Under the pieces are notes generated by a model. The model did not search any database, was not told the DNA's origin, and worked only from the letters and a program-made list of their open reading frames with translations. Below, piece after piece: positions 11,741 through 24,496 of a DNA stretch of 64,000 bases. The stretch comes from Eucalyptus grandis (lineage: Eukaryota > Streptophyta > Magnoliopsida > Myrtales > Myrtaceae): positions 18,923,561-18,987,560 of the forward strand of contig NC_052618.1 of NCBI RefSeq assembly GCF_016545825.1. The letters are read 5' to 3'. The translations under genes were made by a program, and so were the position numbers. Each line of letters begins with the position of its first letter. Position 1 is the first letter of the stretch.

Positions 11741-11891
11741 TATTTTTCCTATCCTTTTGAGTATTTTAAACAAGTTTGACCAGCGAAAGCTCATCAAAGA
11801 TACCAACTGTTTGCTTCGGATGCTCGCGACAAAATCTAAATAAAGAAAATTACTATGAAGCAGATAATGAACAAGCTAGGAACATGTGTAC

Positions 11892-12173
11892 CATGAAGTT
11901 GCCCCAGTCTTCACAAGCCTTGGCAAGATCCGAGACGGCTTTACACCGTTGATCGGGATTACTCGAGGAGAGGAGAGAGAAGTCGATGACGGGGACGGAG
12001 TCATCGTGGTCGGGATGAACGGCTTGATCACCAGAAGTGGGGGTGGTAAAGGCGTAGTGGGAGGGAATGGAAGCGAGGTTGGTAGATTCAGCTAGAGTCT
12101 TAGCACTGGTTATTTTGAGCTGAGGAGTACTAGCTTCTTGATGTGGTGGTGCGACTGGGGAGACGGTATCCAT
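11892..12173 (-). pseudogene. 2OG dioxygenase copy 2, exon 1 only
   Basis: This is a 282-bp exon of the same length and nearly the same sequence as exon 1 of copy 1. It has ATG at 12173, IPVIDF-type N-terminus ([12 protein letters not shown]) and the donor ATG|GTACAC. No exon 2 follows within reach: the sequence downstream is the repeat region that ends at MenA copy A. The 5' side keeps TATA and leader. It is a promoter plus first exon without the catalytic part. Confidence 0.8.
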
Positions 12174-12291
12174 TTGAGGCGAAGCTGACTCTCTTCTTCT
12201 CTATCTCTAACCTCTTTTTTTGGTCTGTTCTATATCTAAACTTTGCTCTCATCAACTTAGCTTGTGGCTCGTGGACATCAAGAGTCGGTCG

Positions 12292-12298
12292 TTTTATA
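12292..12298 (-). promoter_or_regulatory. TATA box of dioxygenase copy 2
   Basis: TATAAAA on the minus strand, 119 bp before the ATG, at the same distance as in copy 1. It shows that the duplicated segment kept its core promoter. Confidence 0.45.
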
Positions 12299-12914
12299 CA
12301 GTGTCAATACTTGGGTTATGGAATCAAGCTGTTCCCAGATTTCCAAGATCCTCCTTCCAGTCTCTTGTTCGGATTATTCGTTTCACCATACTCAAAAAAT
12401 TGTCACCCAATATTTAATTAAATGATCAATGGTTCCCTATGTTCACGATATTAATTTATTAGCCAATAATGAAATGAGAGAGTAGAATACACTTAACGTG
12501 AAGCAAAAAATACAATACTACAATTTCAACGTAAGATCCGAAAGTTTACATATTATCTATCTATAATAATATGGAGAAACTTGACAAACGTCAATGGGCA
12601 TCACATGCTCAATCTAGCGTAAAAGTCCTATTAGTGAGTCATTTTATTTTTCATGTGGCATTTTCTATGTTAGAAGAAAGTGTGATTAAATATATAATTA
12701 TGTTATGTGGGTCACTGCCAGCTATTCTGTTATTAAATGAAGGCGCGCCATACTCAAAAAGTTGTCACCCAATATTAATTAAATGGTCAATGGTTCCCTA
12801 TGTTCAAGATATTACTTTGTTAGACAATAATGAAATGAGAGAGTAGAATACACTTAACGTGAAGCAAAAAATACGATATTGCAATTTTAGTGTAAGATCC
12901 GAAAGTTTACATAT

Positions 12915-13103
12915 ATATATTTGGGACAAGAGGAACCAACTTGCAGCTAACAGCTGTGCCATAAACCCCCCGGTGACATTAGCGCAGGACCCACCACCAC
13001 GGCGTTACACTTAAGACCACTAGTGACCACGCTGAGATTTGAACCCGTCTCCTTCGTGAGGGGGATGTAAGCCCAAGCCAACGCAACCACCACATGGGGT
13101 GGT
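12915..13103 (-). mobile_element. tRNA-derived SINE, copy 1
   Basis: The element is flanked by the 12-bp direct repeat aagtttacatat (12903-12914 and 13104-13115). On the minus strand it begins ACCACCCCATGTGGTGG, with a box-A-like TGGTTGCGTTGG and a box-B-like GGGTTCAAATCTC, and ends in an AT-rich tail. Length and layout suit a plant Au-type SINE. It has no coding capacity. Confidence 0.75.
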
Positions 13104-13476
13104 AAGTTTACATATTATTTATCCATAATAATATGGAGAAACTTGACAAACGTCAATGGGCATCACATGCCCAATCTAGCGTAAAAGTCCTATTAGTGAG
13201 TCATTTTATTTTTCATGTGGCATTTTCTATGTTAGAAGAAAGTGTGATTAAATATATAATTATGTTATGTGGGCCACTGCCAGCTATTCTGTTATTAAAT
13301 GAAGGCGCGCCATACTCAAAAAGTTGTCACCCAATATTAATTAAATGGTCAATGGTTCCCTATGTTCAAGATATTACTTTGTTAGCCAATAATGAAATGA
13401 GAGAGTAGAATACACTTAACGTGAAGCAAAAAATACGATATTGCAATTTCAATGTAAGATCCGAAAGTTTACATAT

Positions 13477-13681
13477 ATATATATATATTGGGGACAAGAG
13501 GAACCAACTTGCAGCCGACAGCCGCGCCGTAAACCCCCCGGTGACGCTAGCGCAGGACCCACCACCACAGCGTCACACTTAAGACCACTAGTGACCACTA
13601 GCGACCACGCTGGGATTTGAACTCATCCCCTTCGTGAGGGGGATATAAGCCCAAGCCAACGCAGCCACCACATGGGGTGGT
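13477..13681 (-). mobile_element. tRNA-derived SINE, copy 2
   Basis: It has the same family, orientation and target (aagtttacatat at 13465-13476 and 13682-13693) as the SINE at 12915. It carries an extra 'gaccactagc' duplication and several CpG-type differences. An identical site in the next array unit means the unit was duplicated with the SINE already inside. Confidence 0.75.
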
Positions 13682-14262
13682 AAGTTTACATATTATTTAT
13701 CTATAATAATATGGAGAAACTTGACAAACGTCAATGGGCATCACATGCCCAACCTAGTGTAAAAGTCCTATTAGTGAGTCATTTTATTTTTCATGTGGCA
13801 TTTTCTATGTTAGAAGAAAGTGTGATTAAATATATAATTATGTTATGTGGGCCACTTTGCCAGCTATTCTGTTATTAAATGAAGGCGCGCCATACTCAAA
13901 AAGTTGTCACCCAATATTAATTAAATGGTCAATGATTCCCTATGTTCAAGATATTACTTTGTTAGCCAATAATGAAATGAGAGAGTAGAATACACTTAAT
14001 GTGAAGCAAAAATACGATTATGCAATTTCAATGTAAGATCCGAAAGTTTACATATTATTTATCTATAATAATATGGAGAAACTTGACAAACGTTAATGGG
14101 CATCACATGCCCAATCTAGCGTAAATAACGCGACCTGCATCTGGTCTATGTTCCTAAGAAAGTCCTATTAGTGAGTTCATGTGGCATTTTCTATGTTAGA
14201 AGAAAGTGTGATTAAATATATAATTATGTTATGTGGACCACTGTCAGCTATTCTAAAAGGAA

Positions 14263-15193
14263 GGAAGATCTCTGTTGAGACTGAAAGCTAGTAGAAGAGA
14301 GCATAGTGCTGTGATTGCCACTTTCACAACTGATGAACCTTTCTCTGTGCCAAGCCTAACCTGCACATGAAATTGTAGCGCTAATGTCTGATTTTGTTTT
14401 ACCAAACCTCATAATAGGGAGAGAGAAGTCACCAGAGGTGATATTTTTCCGACTTCGGTATTTTCTTCCACCCGAAAGATAAAATGACCGACGGTGAGTC
14501 TTAAGTTGTGATCCCAAGAATTGTAAGAAAATCTGGATCAAGTAGAAAGTACCTGATGAAAATGACTGCAGAAGAGGATTAAAGAGGTTGTGAAGCCAAC
14601 AAGGAGAGATGCGCACAGAACAGTTCCAGTTAAGGGAAGATAGCTCACGCTACTGTCAAATAAAAAACATATAAGCAAAACACCTGTCATGATCGTGGAG
14701 CAGCAGATTTTGAGTCGAAAATCATATACAATCACCTGTTGTTGCCTATTAACCAGTAAAAGCCCGTAGTAGCAAAAGGTCCAAATGCTGCGAAGCACAA
14801 TGGCTCTCCAAGTCCATGGTAGCTTAATCAAAATGGTGGACACTGCAGATGGGAAAATTTGGGTAAATGTGAAAGAACAGTCTTTGAAATGGATCAAGGT
14901 GTGATGAGTCTTGAAAGACGAAGTTGCTTGAAAGACGAAGTTGCTGCCCTTTGAACATCAATCTTATACTTTCAACCTCACAAGATCAGCTCAGACGCTT
15001 GTGCATTCCAACTAAACAAAGTACAAGTTTTAACGAACACTTCCGAGTACCTACGTTATATATATAACCACAGACAATAGCACAAGTGAGTAACAGCATC
15101 GCACGCAAATGTCCTGCCTTTAGTGATACCCATGTCAGACCCATCAAGCCAAGGACAAGAAACAAATAAGCTGCAACAAGAGTTCCTGTTCGG
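14263..15193 (-). pseudogene. MenA/ABC4 copy B, truncated at both ends
   Basis: Exons at 15055-15193, 14736-14842, 14553-14652, 14433-14471 and 14263-14360 correspond to the first five exons of copy A. In the second one CGA of CPPFRLSY has become TGA, a stop. The acceptor before VEENTEVGK has changed from CAG to CGG. The fifth exon breaks off after RDLPS where the promoter array begins. The two last exons and the 5' exons are absent. It is clearly non-functional. Confidence 0.85.
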
Positions 15194-16164
15194 CTGCCAA
15201 CATGTATCCAGAAAAGCAATTGTCAACGGTTACGGTCAAGCAAAAAGATGTGTAATAATAGATAGTGTAAAGGATGCAAAGGCAAATAGACTTGTTCAAT
15301 TGAATAAAATGTTTGTCAAGCAGTTTGGATTTAAACCTATCTACTAATATTCGAGATGATCATGCTGGTGCGTAATTATTAAAATAATAATAAACAACCA
15401 ATGAAGCATTAAATAAATTGTAAAGGAAAAGCAAGAATATAACGCTAAGCTAAAGGGAATCACAATCAACATATTGGAAGTGCGCGATAAAGTGATTATT
15501 GAAATAGAAATGCACAAACAACGATTTAACATTTATTTCTAAGAACATTTAAATTTTATGGCAAAGCCAAAAGAGTTTGTATTATTTTGAGCGTAATTTT
15601 TTATCAAGGATTTTCGCACTTTTTAAAGAACTCAAAAACCAATTTTAAATTTTTTTTCTAATTTTTTAAGAAATGAAATTTTATAGAATTTTTTTAAAAA
15701 CAATACCTTTTAAAAGATATATAAAAAAATCTTTAAAATAATTTTTTTATAAAAGAATTTTTAAAATTAATTTAACCCGAAAATAGGGAATCAGGTCGGA
15801 CGTGCGGTCCGGCCCTTTTCGAGATCAGCTTGGGTCAACCGATCCAGGTCACAGGATCCTCAGTCGGACTAGACTTGATTCACGGGCCCAATCCAGCTCA
15901 AAAAAAGAAAAAATTTGGGTCCAATCCCCTAAAAAACTTAATGAATTAAGTCTGGCCCAAGAAAGCAAAATAAGCCCATTATGCAGCTATGCCTAATTCG
16001 TCCCCTTGCTATTCGCCCCCTCGATGAGAATGGTTGAAGCGAGCGACAACGCACGTCTGGAATTGGTTGCCTGCCCACATCGGCATCACCTCGGCCAGCC
16101 TAGGCCGAGGGCTCGCCCTCCGCCCGTCCAGCCACCGCCACTAATCGAGACTAGGCTCGGCCTC
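15194..16164. other. MenA intron remnant, then intergenic
   Basis: Up to about 15300 the sequence continues the intron homology with copy A. From 15540 to 15780 it is very AT-rich. From 15780 it turns GC-richer towards block R1. No gene was recognised on either strand. Confidence 0.45.
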
Positions 16165-18010
16165 CTCACTCCCAAAGTTCGGCCTAGACTCTCTGCTCGG
16201 CCGAGGCCACGTCCAACCACGCGGCCAGCCTCGACACAACCACTACTTGACACCCGCCCGAGTCACCACTGCTAGGTCGGCTCAACTCCTTCGGTCAAGA
16301 ACCCCACTCCCGGCCAGACACCAGAAATGACGAAATAAAGGGAGGCCAAGATGAAACGACACCACGAATGGCCCCAAAAACGCCGGACAGGATCAGCCCC
16401 CAGAACACCTAGTGGACGTTCCTAGTCAGCAATCTTATTTCTTGTATCTAATTTAAGATATTGTTGATATTGTTCCCATAATTTCTCTAAGCATCCTCAA
16501 TCATCCCTAATTTAGAGCTCTTGTAATATCTTTATATACAGTCTGTACAAGAGAGATCATAATATAATAAAAAATAGAAACTACGATTTCTTCGAACGCC
16601 ACATGGGTGCCGGACTTGAACATGAACAAAGAAGATGGGCAATGAAATTCACATAGGCATTTCATCGAACACCCGCTAGACGGGAATAGAAAGGGGAAAT
16701 TTGAGTCAATTAGAGCTCGACTCCATGCCTATAGTCGACGCCACAACAGACAATGAGGCTTGCCGACACTCGAAACCGAGCGTGAATAGTCGCCGGTGAG
16801 TCTCGGGCCTCGGTTGGTCGAGGCGAGGCAAAACAAAGTATGCTACAAGGGAAAGGAAAGGGGGGGTTGTCGTCGTTACGGTCCTCCACTGGTCTCGACG
16901 CTTGTCGTTGCTCTGTATCCTCTCGTGAGGACATCCTTACTGTAGTAGAGTGAAGGATGGGGAGAAAGGGAGAAAGAAAAGAAAAGGGGAAAGGAAAATG
17001 AAAGGAGGCTGGCTGGTATGTGGGCCGAGCCTAAGCGTGCCAGGTTTCTTTTCTTTATTTTCGTTTTCTTTTTTCTCTTTCTTTTTAACTAAATTTTAGT
17101 AGATTCCATTGCTATTAATGCAAATACTCATAATATCTATATGCTTTGCAATTTAATGAAAATCGTTTTTGTTCAAACACTAAAAATTAATTCATAATTT
17201 TTTATGTAATTAATATGAATCGTTAAAAATTTAGATGTTAAATGCTCATAATTGTTTATATATTGATTTGTCATTTAAAGAGTTGCAGTATTTAAGAAAG
17301 CAAACATGTTTAAAATGTTAATAAATAACGGAGAAAGTTTAATGATAATTCTAATTGAAGTTTCAATAATTACAATTGACATTCTAATCGAACAATTAGC
17401 TTAATTATAATGTTGCTTCTATATCTTAAATATGATTTCATTGACCTGCGCAAGGAGCAGACCTAGGAGTAGTACGTAATCAATGTTTGTCCGTTAATGG
17501 TGGAAGAGAGGATGAAAGATGCATTAGGCCTAATCTATTAGTGGTGGAAAAGGATGGAAGGACCATTATCGATGGCAAAGGATGAAATGATGGATAACTC
17601 TACAGTATCTGTCCATTAGTGGTGGAGGAAGGGATGGAGACATGAACATTGATGATGGTGACTCGTCTAGTGAAGAAACAATAATGCAGAAAAGCATCCA
17701 TTTCTACGCTTAAGGAATTGGTTGGTGTTTAGTTAAGGCCTAACTAAGGTTAGGTTAACAAGCTCCAAAGGCTAAACCCAACTCCCCTTTCTACCTTATG
17801 ATTCAGCTCTTTGCTAAGGTTCTAAATTGTTGGATCTCTAGTTCTAAAACTCTGCCGTTGATAACCAAATATTCCAGCGAAAAGTTGTGTTTCCATCACC
17901 AAAATTTCAAGATCATGGACATGTCAAAAGCCAAAATATGACTTCCTAAAAACAGAAAAAATAATGGTTAGGTGTAAAGACTCGCCTTCTATCATCATTT
18001 ATAGAGAATA
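16165..18010. repeat. Non-coding block R1, second copy
   Basis: It is collinear with 3102-4730, starting at 'ctcactcccaaagttcggcc' and including 'gaacccc(c)actcccggccagacacc', 'gtgggccgagcct' and 'aatgatggataactc'. It differs by a short insertion at 16419-16593 and many small changes. No conserved ORF. Confidence 0.7.
16419..16593. mobile_element. Short insertion in R1, solo-LTR/TRIM-like
   Basis: This segment is absent from the matching place in the first R1 copy (around 3350). It is flanked by 'ggacg' and 'gaacg', a near 5-bp direct repeat. It contains 'ctcttgtaatatctttatata' followed by 'caagagagatcataatataataaa', typical of the R/U5 part of an LTR. Ends do not show clean TG...CA, so the class is uncertain. 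Confidence 0.4.
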
Positions 18011-18011
18011 A

Positions 18012-18310
18012 CCATCCTCCCATACAAAAGAAGACAAAGCAACTATAGAGCACCACAATGTCAAAAAATGATCTATTTATATAGCCACATTAAGGAATTT
18101 ATCAACGTGTTCTTTCGGAACACTCGTAATATAAGTATTCAAGGAACTGTAACAATTTTCAATGGATTAATTATTTTAGTATAATATCTGACAAAAAAAT
18201 TTATTTAAGTATAATGCAAAATCAGTATTTTGAAAATTGAATTTTCTTATAATGCATATTTTAACAAGTGCATGAGGATTATTCACTATTATATATTCAC
18301 TATTATATAT
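18012..18310. repeat. Dispersed repeat D1, copy 1 (copy 2 at 58372-58655)
   Basis: It begins 'accatcctcccatacaaaag' and ends in 'attcactattatatat'. The copy at 58372-58655 differs by a few substitutions and lacks one duplication of the terminal word. It is non-coding. Confidence 0.6.
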
Positions 18311-18834
18311 ATATATATAGCGCATGAAATGAAAGTTGGATATCATTCGGTGTCATGGGTGCTCTCGAGTTGCTTCAATACATAGTACTAGAAAATACTA
18401 ACATAATATTGTTAAGATCACTTTTATCGTATACATGTTTTGGTTGATCGTAAATAAATGTTGAATGCTCGGAACTTAGAACTTGGCGGCTTCTTATGGA
18501 TGACCCTTGAGTTTAGTTTGGGAATAGGAATTTGTTGGTTGTGGAGTTAGGATTTGGGGAAGGGACGAATCGAGGCAACAATGGCTGAATTTCAGTGGAT
18601 CATAATAGCGAAGCCACTCTACCTCTTACAATACCCTACCATGTATTTAAGTTGTCTACAAAATACTCTACTCATCATTTAATAGGAATCGTGCTTCAAA
18701 GCGCCTCACATAGTTCATATGTTGCAAGGGCTTCACCAACAATAGATGCCCTTGGGAGAACAAGTTCCCTACTATAGATTGGCAATACCTCAATAAGTTT
18801 TGTGGCAACATAATTGTTTAACGAGATGAGTAAA
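18311..18834. other. Intergenic, no gene seen
   Basis: Only short unsupported ORFs; moderately AT-rich sequence without repeats that I recognise. Confidence 0.4.
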
Positions 18835-19165
18835 GAGGGACTGAGTACCATAACTTTTTTTTTCCATTTACTTAAGTGCCACATTAGAGTAAAATCGATT
18901 ATTTGAGTATCATTTCCAGTACATCCTCCTATGTGGATATTTTTATTAATTTCCCATTTCTACGTGGTTTTTTATTTTAATTTTGAATTTGTATTAATTG
19001 TTTACATTAGCGCCGATGATGCCCACATAGGACGACTAGTATCCATGTTGGATTTTCCAATGAGGTAGATTGCCGATGGCACTTAAGTGATTGATTTTTC
19101 AAATTTGTGGCACTTAAGTGAGTGCTGTATGAAAGTTCTGACACTCCTAATGTGCTTAACCCAAA
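18835..19165. repeat. Small TIR element with 'cacttaagtg' words
   Basis: The left 'tttacttaagtgccacatt' is mirrored by right 'gtggcacttaagtgagtg' about 250 bp away. It resembles the arms at 690 and 10390 and the element at 29775. It is a non-autonomous MULE/MITE-like element. Confidence 0.45.
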
Positions 19166-21459
19166 AATGCTTATAGATGTATCCATTAAAGGAGTGATTA
19201 ACATTTCCATTTCTTAAAAATTTGATCCAGTAAGAACCTCAATTGTAACAAAGTTATCTTTTACAAAGAATATGACTAAAAATAAGCAATTTATACAATT
19301 AGTATCATGTGAGTATTGTGTATCTTGAAACTGTATAAGTACAAATCCTGAGAGTTACAGACATCATCATATGAACATTTTTGAAAAAAAAAACACATCA
19401 CATGCAATTGTGCACATTTCACATGATATCGACCATGAAAATATATTCCAACCTTCATGAATTCATCATCTTTGGGTTTAAACCACTAAGATTAGTCACT
19501 CCTCAAACATTTATTGTACATGTACCTCTTCATGAACCGATGCATGATCACCTCTTTAGAGTATGACCACAGACTAAGACAAGAGATGTCCCATCAAAAT
19601 ATAAAACCGATATTTCTCAAACCTAATCAAGTATGCCACGATGACATTCTTTTGCCCAAAAACTCGTATATAGGGTAAAAATAGAAAAAACTATTTCTAA
19701 ATAGAAATTGTTTGTGAGAACAAAAATGTTACTATATGCACCCAAAGAGAGTTTCATAGAGAAAAAGAGAGAGAAATGATATTGATATCTGCTATAATAC
19801 GCTGATGCACGTGCATAAATGCATTTGCACGTGACTCAATTTTTCTTCAATTTCGATTGCCACTGATGAGTAAGATTTTGCCATATGAAATTGACTATCC
19901 ATATGCTTGCTTTTTTATACGAATTATTTATCCAACAGAAGTAGTACAATATATCGAAAAATTTTAGGATAACAAAACAGGTCGACTTTTTTTTTTTTTT
20001 TTTTAAAGGGAATAAAAAGCTGATTTTCATTTACATTTACATAAAATTTAGAAATCTTACGAAAGAGACGAAGAAAAAACACTTCCGTAGAAATATAATG
20101 CTAATTATTTAATAACACATTTATCCTCGTGTTTATGTAATTTGAGAAATTGGGTATTATGATGATGATGATGACCACGATGATGAAATGTTGTGGGCAT
20201 GTGGAAAATGAAAGATAAAATTATAGAAGGACGGCAATTACAACTGATCTTACTTTAAGAAATAATAAAGAATGGTTCTTAGGCCGATATATGCTCACTG
20301 TATCTGTCTCTCGAGCCCGTAAGCTAAGTCTGGCTTTTCATTGAGTTTTGTTCTTAATATTATGAAAAACCCAATGTCTAGCCCCTAGGGCGGGGACTAG
20401 GTGCCACATCACTTGGACACACACAAAAAATGTTTCTTATATGTCCAATTCTGGGAAAGGAGAGGCCATTTAAATCTCCCCTTATGTACCCTAGGCCGCT
20501 AAAAGGCTGCTGCCTCCGTCCCTCTACCCTATGAATTGAGTCTTGCTTCTCGTTAAGCTTCATGCTTAGTATTATAAAATAAAAATAAAAATAAACAGAA
20601 ATTGCATAGAATAGAGTACGTGAGAAATATTCACAGTATGAGCTTAAGTTATAATAACTTTTAAATTAATATATTGTCTATTCTTTGATTAGGGTCGTCA
20701 TTAATCCATCTACTTATTGTTACGGTGCATGTATGAGGTTGCTGGATAAAAGCAGTCTTACATCGGTAATATGGTGTAAATGAAACAATTAATATATCTC
20801 AATTGATCCATAAACCATTATCTTAAACTTTTGAATAAATATGAGTTCAATTGAATATATCCATCGGTTTAATCTTAGGCTCTTTTTTGGAGATCTCAAG
20901 CGAAGGCATCATGTTTATATTGCATTGACCAAACAAGTGACGTGGCCCCCTTTCAAGGTGCTTCAGTGTGATGAATATCTCAAAGAAGGAAAATCTTAAA
21001 TGTAACTCAAGCCTATGAGCCCATCCAAACTTTCAGAAAAAAATTTTTAACCCACAAAATATCAATTTAACCAAACCCACACTAGGTAAAAATTTAACGG
21101 TTCGACCCGAAAGATCTACCAAATTTGCTTGTTTGGATTACAAATGAAATAATCATAATCCGGACATCTTAAGTGTTATTATCCAAGATGTAAATAATGT
21201 TCCGTGGGAGTCACTTTATTTTATTGTATGATGTTCAATTGTTAAATTACACTTTTCAAACGTAATCAAACTACAAGCAGTGTCTTTTAGATGTTGACAA
21301 CTAAATTTTACCTCTCCTATATGTTGCATAAGAGAAATAGGGATCCCAACCCATAAAAAGAATATCATTTACATCATCACATTTATATTGCATCTTTTTT
21401 CTAGGATACTTTCCTTGGATTTTAGGACTAACCCATGTTACAGGACCAGATGTGAAGTT
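19166..21459. other. Intergenic, 2.3 kb, no gene seen
   Basis: AT-rich sequence with simple runs (poly-T at 19988, 'gatgatgatgatga' at 20161). The ORFs of 60-64 codons have no recognisable family or codon signal. Confidence 0.4.
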
Positions 21460-21464
21460 GAAAG

Positions 21465-22170
21465 TGTTATAATTATAGTTATAATTATGGTTAATGGATC
21501 AACGAAAGCCAATAAATTAAGATATGTCTTTTCTGTTCACGTATCTCTTTTGGATTCATGAATTTCCTAAACTTTTATGTTCACGTATCTATTGAATTCA
21601 TGAATTTCCTAGATTCATGTATCTTTTAGTTCATGTATTTATAGAGTTCACGAATCTCTTGAATTCATGTATTTCTTGATTCATGAATTTCGTGGATACA
21701 TGCGTCTATTTAATTCATGTATCTCTTCTATACATGAACTAAAAATCCCTATAAATAGATGGGAGCATAGAGCTTCATTACGGTCTTTCGGTTTTGGTTT
21801 TTCTGACTCCATTCCAAAAAGACTTTGATATATTTTTCTACTCTTCTGATTTTTCTGAGTGTACTGGTTCAATTGAACAGTTTGACTGAGTCCTGTTTGC
21901 ATAGTGCTAATCCAAACAGGTTCGAGGTGTTGTATCTTGGGAGGCATAATTCGTGAATCTGTGGAGCACATTTGGCAGGAACTAATCACCTTAAGGAGAT
22001 TCGGATATCTGTACCTCACCTCCAATTTTATGTTATTTTTTAGTGATATCTTATTTCTTCTTCTCCAATATTGGTAAAAGGAAGGATATTATATAGCTGT
22101 TATCATCTTCTTTACATTGATGTTCTGATTATAACAAACAGTGTTGTATTCTGTGGATTAATTTCCAACA
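21465..22170 (+). repeat. 5' LTR of the Copia element
   Basis: TGTTATAATT...TTCCAACA. It contains 'ataaatagatggg' as a likely TATA region around 21752. The sequence after it (atcttaaggcgat) does not match the usual tRNA-iMet primer site TGGTATCAGAGC. Confidence 0.9.
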
Positions 22171-22225
22171 ATCTTAAGGCGATTATATCTCACTCGCTGT
22201 TTGTTGTTCTTGTCAGATTATTGAG

Positions 22226-24415
22226 ATGGTTGAAAACAATCAAGTGTCATTCAATGTCCCGAATGTTTCAGGAGACGTTCCTATGGTCGATTCAACCGTT
22301 GCTATGGAAGATGTTCAACCCTCAGGGTCTAAATTTGTAGTAGCCAATGCTACGGGCCCTTGGGATAACACCAATTTTGGTGGTGTGGGTACAAGTCATA
22401 CGACCGGTATGCTCGGGACTGTTTTCGTAATGTATAGGCCAAATGGCTTTTGGCTTTGTTTAACGGAGGGATGGTTCAACGAATCTTGCCTACTGTGATG
22501 GCAACACCTCCAATTACAGCTAATGAGAAACTAGAGAAATTCACCGGAGTGGGCTTTAAACAGTGGCAGCATAAGATGTTCTTCTATCTGACCATGCTCA
22601 ATCGACGAAATATTTATCGGAGGTGTGCCCGATAATTAGTCCAAATGAGCAAGATGTCACGACGCTCGATGCGTTGGAGGCTTGGAAGCATGGAGATTTC
22701 TCATGCCGAAATTATATTCTTAACTGTTTAGTGAATTCTCTATATAACGTTTATTGTAATATTAAATTTGCTAAACAGTTATGGGAGTCTTTAGAGAAGA
22801 AATACAAGACTGAGGACGCTGGCACCAAGAAATTTGTGGTTGCCAAATTCTTGGACTACAAGATGGTGGATTCTAAATCTGTCATGAATCAGGTCCAAGA
22901 ATTACAATTAATTCCGAGTGACATCTTTGTTGAGGGAATGATACTTAGTGAATCATTCCAAGTGGTGACTATGATTGAGAAACTACCTCCAGGCTAGTCA
23001 GACTTCAAATTATTTGAAGCACAAACGGAAGGAGATGAGCCTTGAAGATCTCATTCTGCACCTCAGAATCTAGGAGGACAATAGAAGGAGTGCAAATCCT
23101 TCTTCTGAGCCAAAGGCCAACGTTGTGAAATCTTCCAAATCCAAGCAAGATAGAAAAAGGAACATGTCTTTTCAAGGAAAAGACAAGCAGAAGGAACAGT
23201 TCCAGAAATTTCAAGGGACATGTTTTATATGCAACAAGCCTGGCCATCATGCTAAGGATTGCAAGAAGCGCCCGAAAAAAGGTAAGAACGATGGTGCAAC
23301 CCAGCAACTAAATTTAACAGAACATGACAATATTGAGAGATTGTCTGCTGTGGTAATGTCTAAAGCATCTCTGGTGTCGAATACTAATGGCTGGTGGCTA
23401 GACACAGGTGCCACAAATCACATATGTGCAGATAAAAATATATTCTCATCTTATGAGAAGGCTGAAGAAGACGAGAAGCTTTATATGGCTAACTTTGCAT
23501 CAACAAAGATTGCCGAAAGAGGAAAGGTGATCCTAAAGTTTACATCTGGCAAGGAGGTCGCCCTGCTGAATGTGCTGCATGTACCGGAGATTCCGGAAAA
23601 ACCTAATTTCTTGCCCCATACTTGTCAAGAAGAGTTTCAAAGTTGTATTTGAATCTAACAAGTTTGTACTTTCGAAAGCAGGGATGTATGTGGGGAAATG
23701 GTACTTGTGTAATGACCTGTTTAAGGCCAATGTGGCTGTCATTGATGTAAACTCAAAGTATGTGTATCCAAATATTATTAATAAAGAAAAGTCTTCAGTT
23801 TACATTGTTGTGTCTCCTTATTTATGGCATGGTAGATTAGGACATGTAAACCATGGTACAATGAAGAGAATAGCAAACTTGGGGTTAATTCCAAGATTTG
23901 AGTTGGATGTCCATTACAAATGTGAGACTTTTGTTGAGGCCAAATTTGCCAAGAAACCTTTCAAATACATTGAAAGAACAAGTGAACCTCTACAATTAAT
24001 CCATAGTGATCTATGTGATTTAAAGTTTGAAGAAAGTAGAGGTGGAAAGAAGTACTTCATCACATTTGTGGATGATTGTACTAGATTTTGCTATGTTTAT
24101 TTACTAACTAGCAAAGATAAGACTATGAGCATGTTTGTCAAGTATACAAATGAAGTTGAAAACCAACTTGATAAACGAATCAAAGTGCTTAGGTCTGATA
24201 GAGGAGGAGAATACAGTTCAATCAATTTCAAAGAGTTTTGTGCTCGTTTTGGAATAATTCTCCAAACGACTGCACCTTATACTCTACAACAAAATGGAGT
24301 TGCTGAAAGATTGAACGAGACACTAGATGAGATGGCTAACGCCATGCTTTTGAGTTCAGGTTTACCTCAGAACTTGTGGGGGGGGGGGAGTTTTAACTGC
24401 AAATTTCATTCTTAA
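22226..24415 (+). pseudogene. Degraded gag-protease-integrase polyprotein
   Basis: The pieces are: gag start MVENNQ at 22226, then two frame changes near 22450-22640. The UBN2-type gag body runs to 22997. The zinc knuckle CFICNKPGHHAKDC (CX2CX4HX4C) and protease DTGA are in 23125-23652. A one-base insertion near 23590 changes frame before the integrase zinc/core part (WHGRLGH, HSDLCD, FVDDCTRF, DRGGEY, NGVAERLNET). The core D-D-E residues are visible. A run of ten G at about 24378 breaks the frame again. Confidence 0.88.
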
Positions 24416-24496
24416 TAAGATACCCCACAAAAGGCTAGGTAAAACTCCATACGAGTTATGGAATGAAAAGTTGACATCCTACAATTTTCTAAAAAT

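Larger units (their letters stand above)
12391..14262. repeat. Promoter-derived tandem array 2 (four units, two with SINEs)
   Basis: Units begin near 12391, 12751, 13311 and 13891. They share all marker words of array 1. Units 2 and 3 are longer (about 560 and 580 bp) because each contains a SINE at the same internal site after 'aagtttacatat'. Only the last unit has the extra 35-bp 'taacgcgac' segment. The right edge joins a MenA exon in the same way as array 1 ('ctattctaaaa...gaaggaagatctct'). Confidence 0.8.

Noticed and set aside
12915..13681. tRNA genes from the A/B boxes
   Set aside because: No cloverleaf fold and a long non-tRNA body with tail; they are SINEs.
1901..14262. CRISPR-like or satellite interpretation of the tandem arrays
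   Set aside because: Units are hundreds of bp, few, and match dioxygenase 5' flank; CRISPR is not expected in plant nuclear DNA.
20378..20563. 61-codon minus-strand ORF near 'ctaggcgcggggactag'-like GC sequence
   Set aside because: No family, no repeat partner in the window, and length expected by chance.
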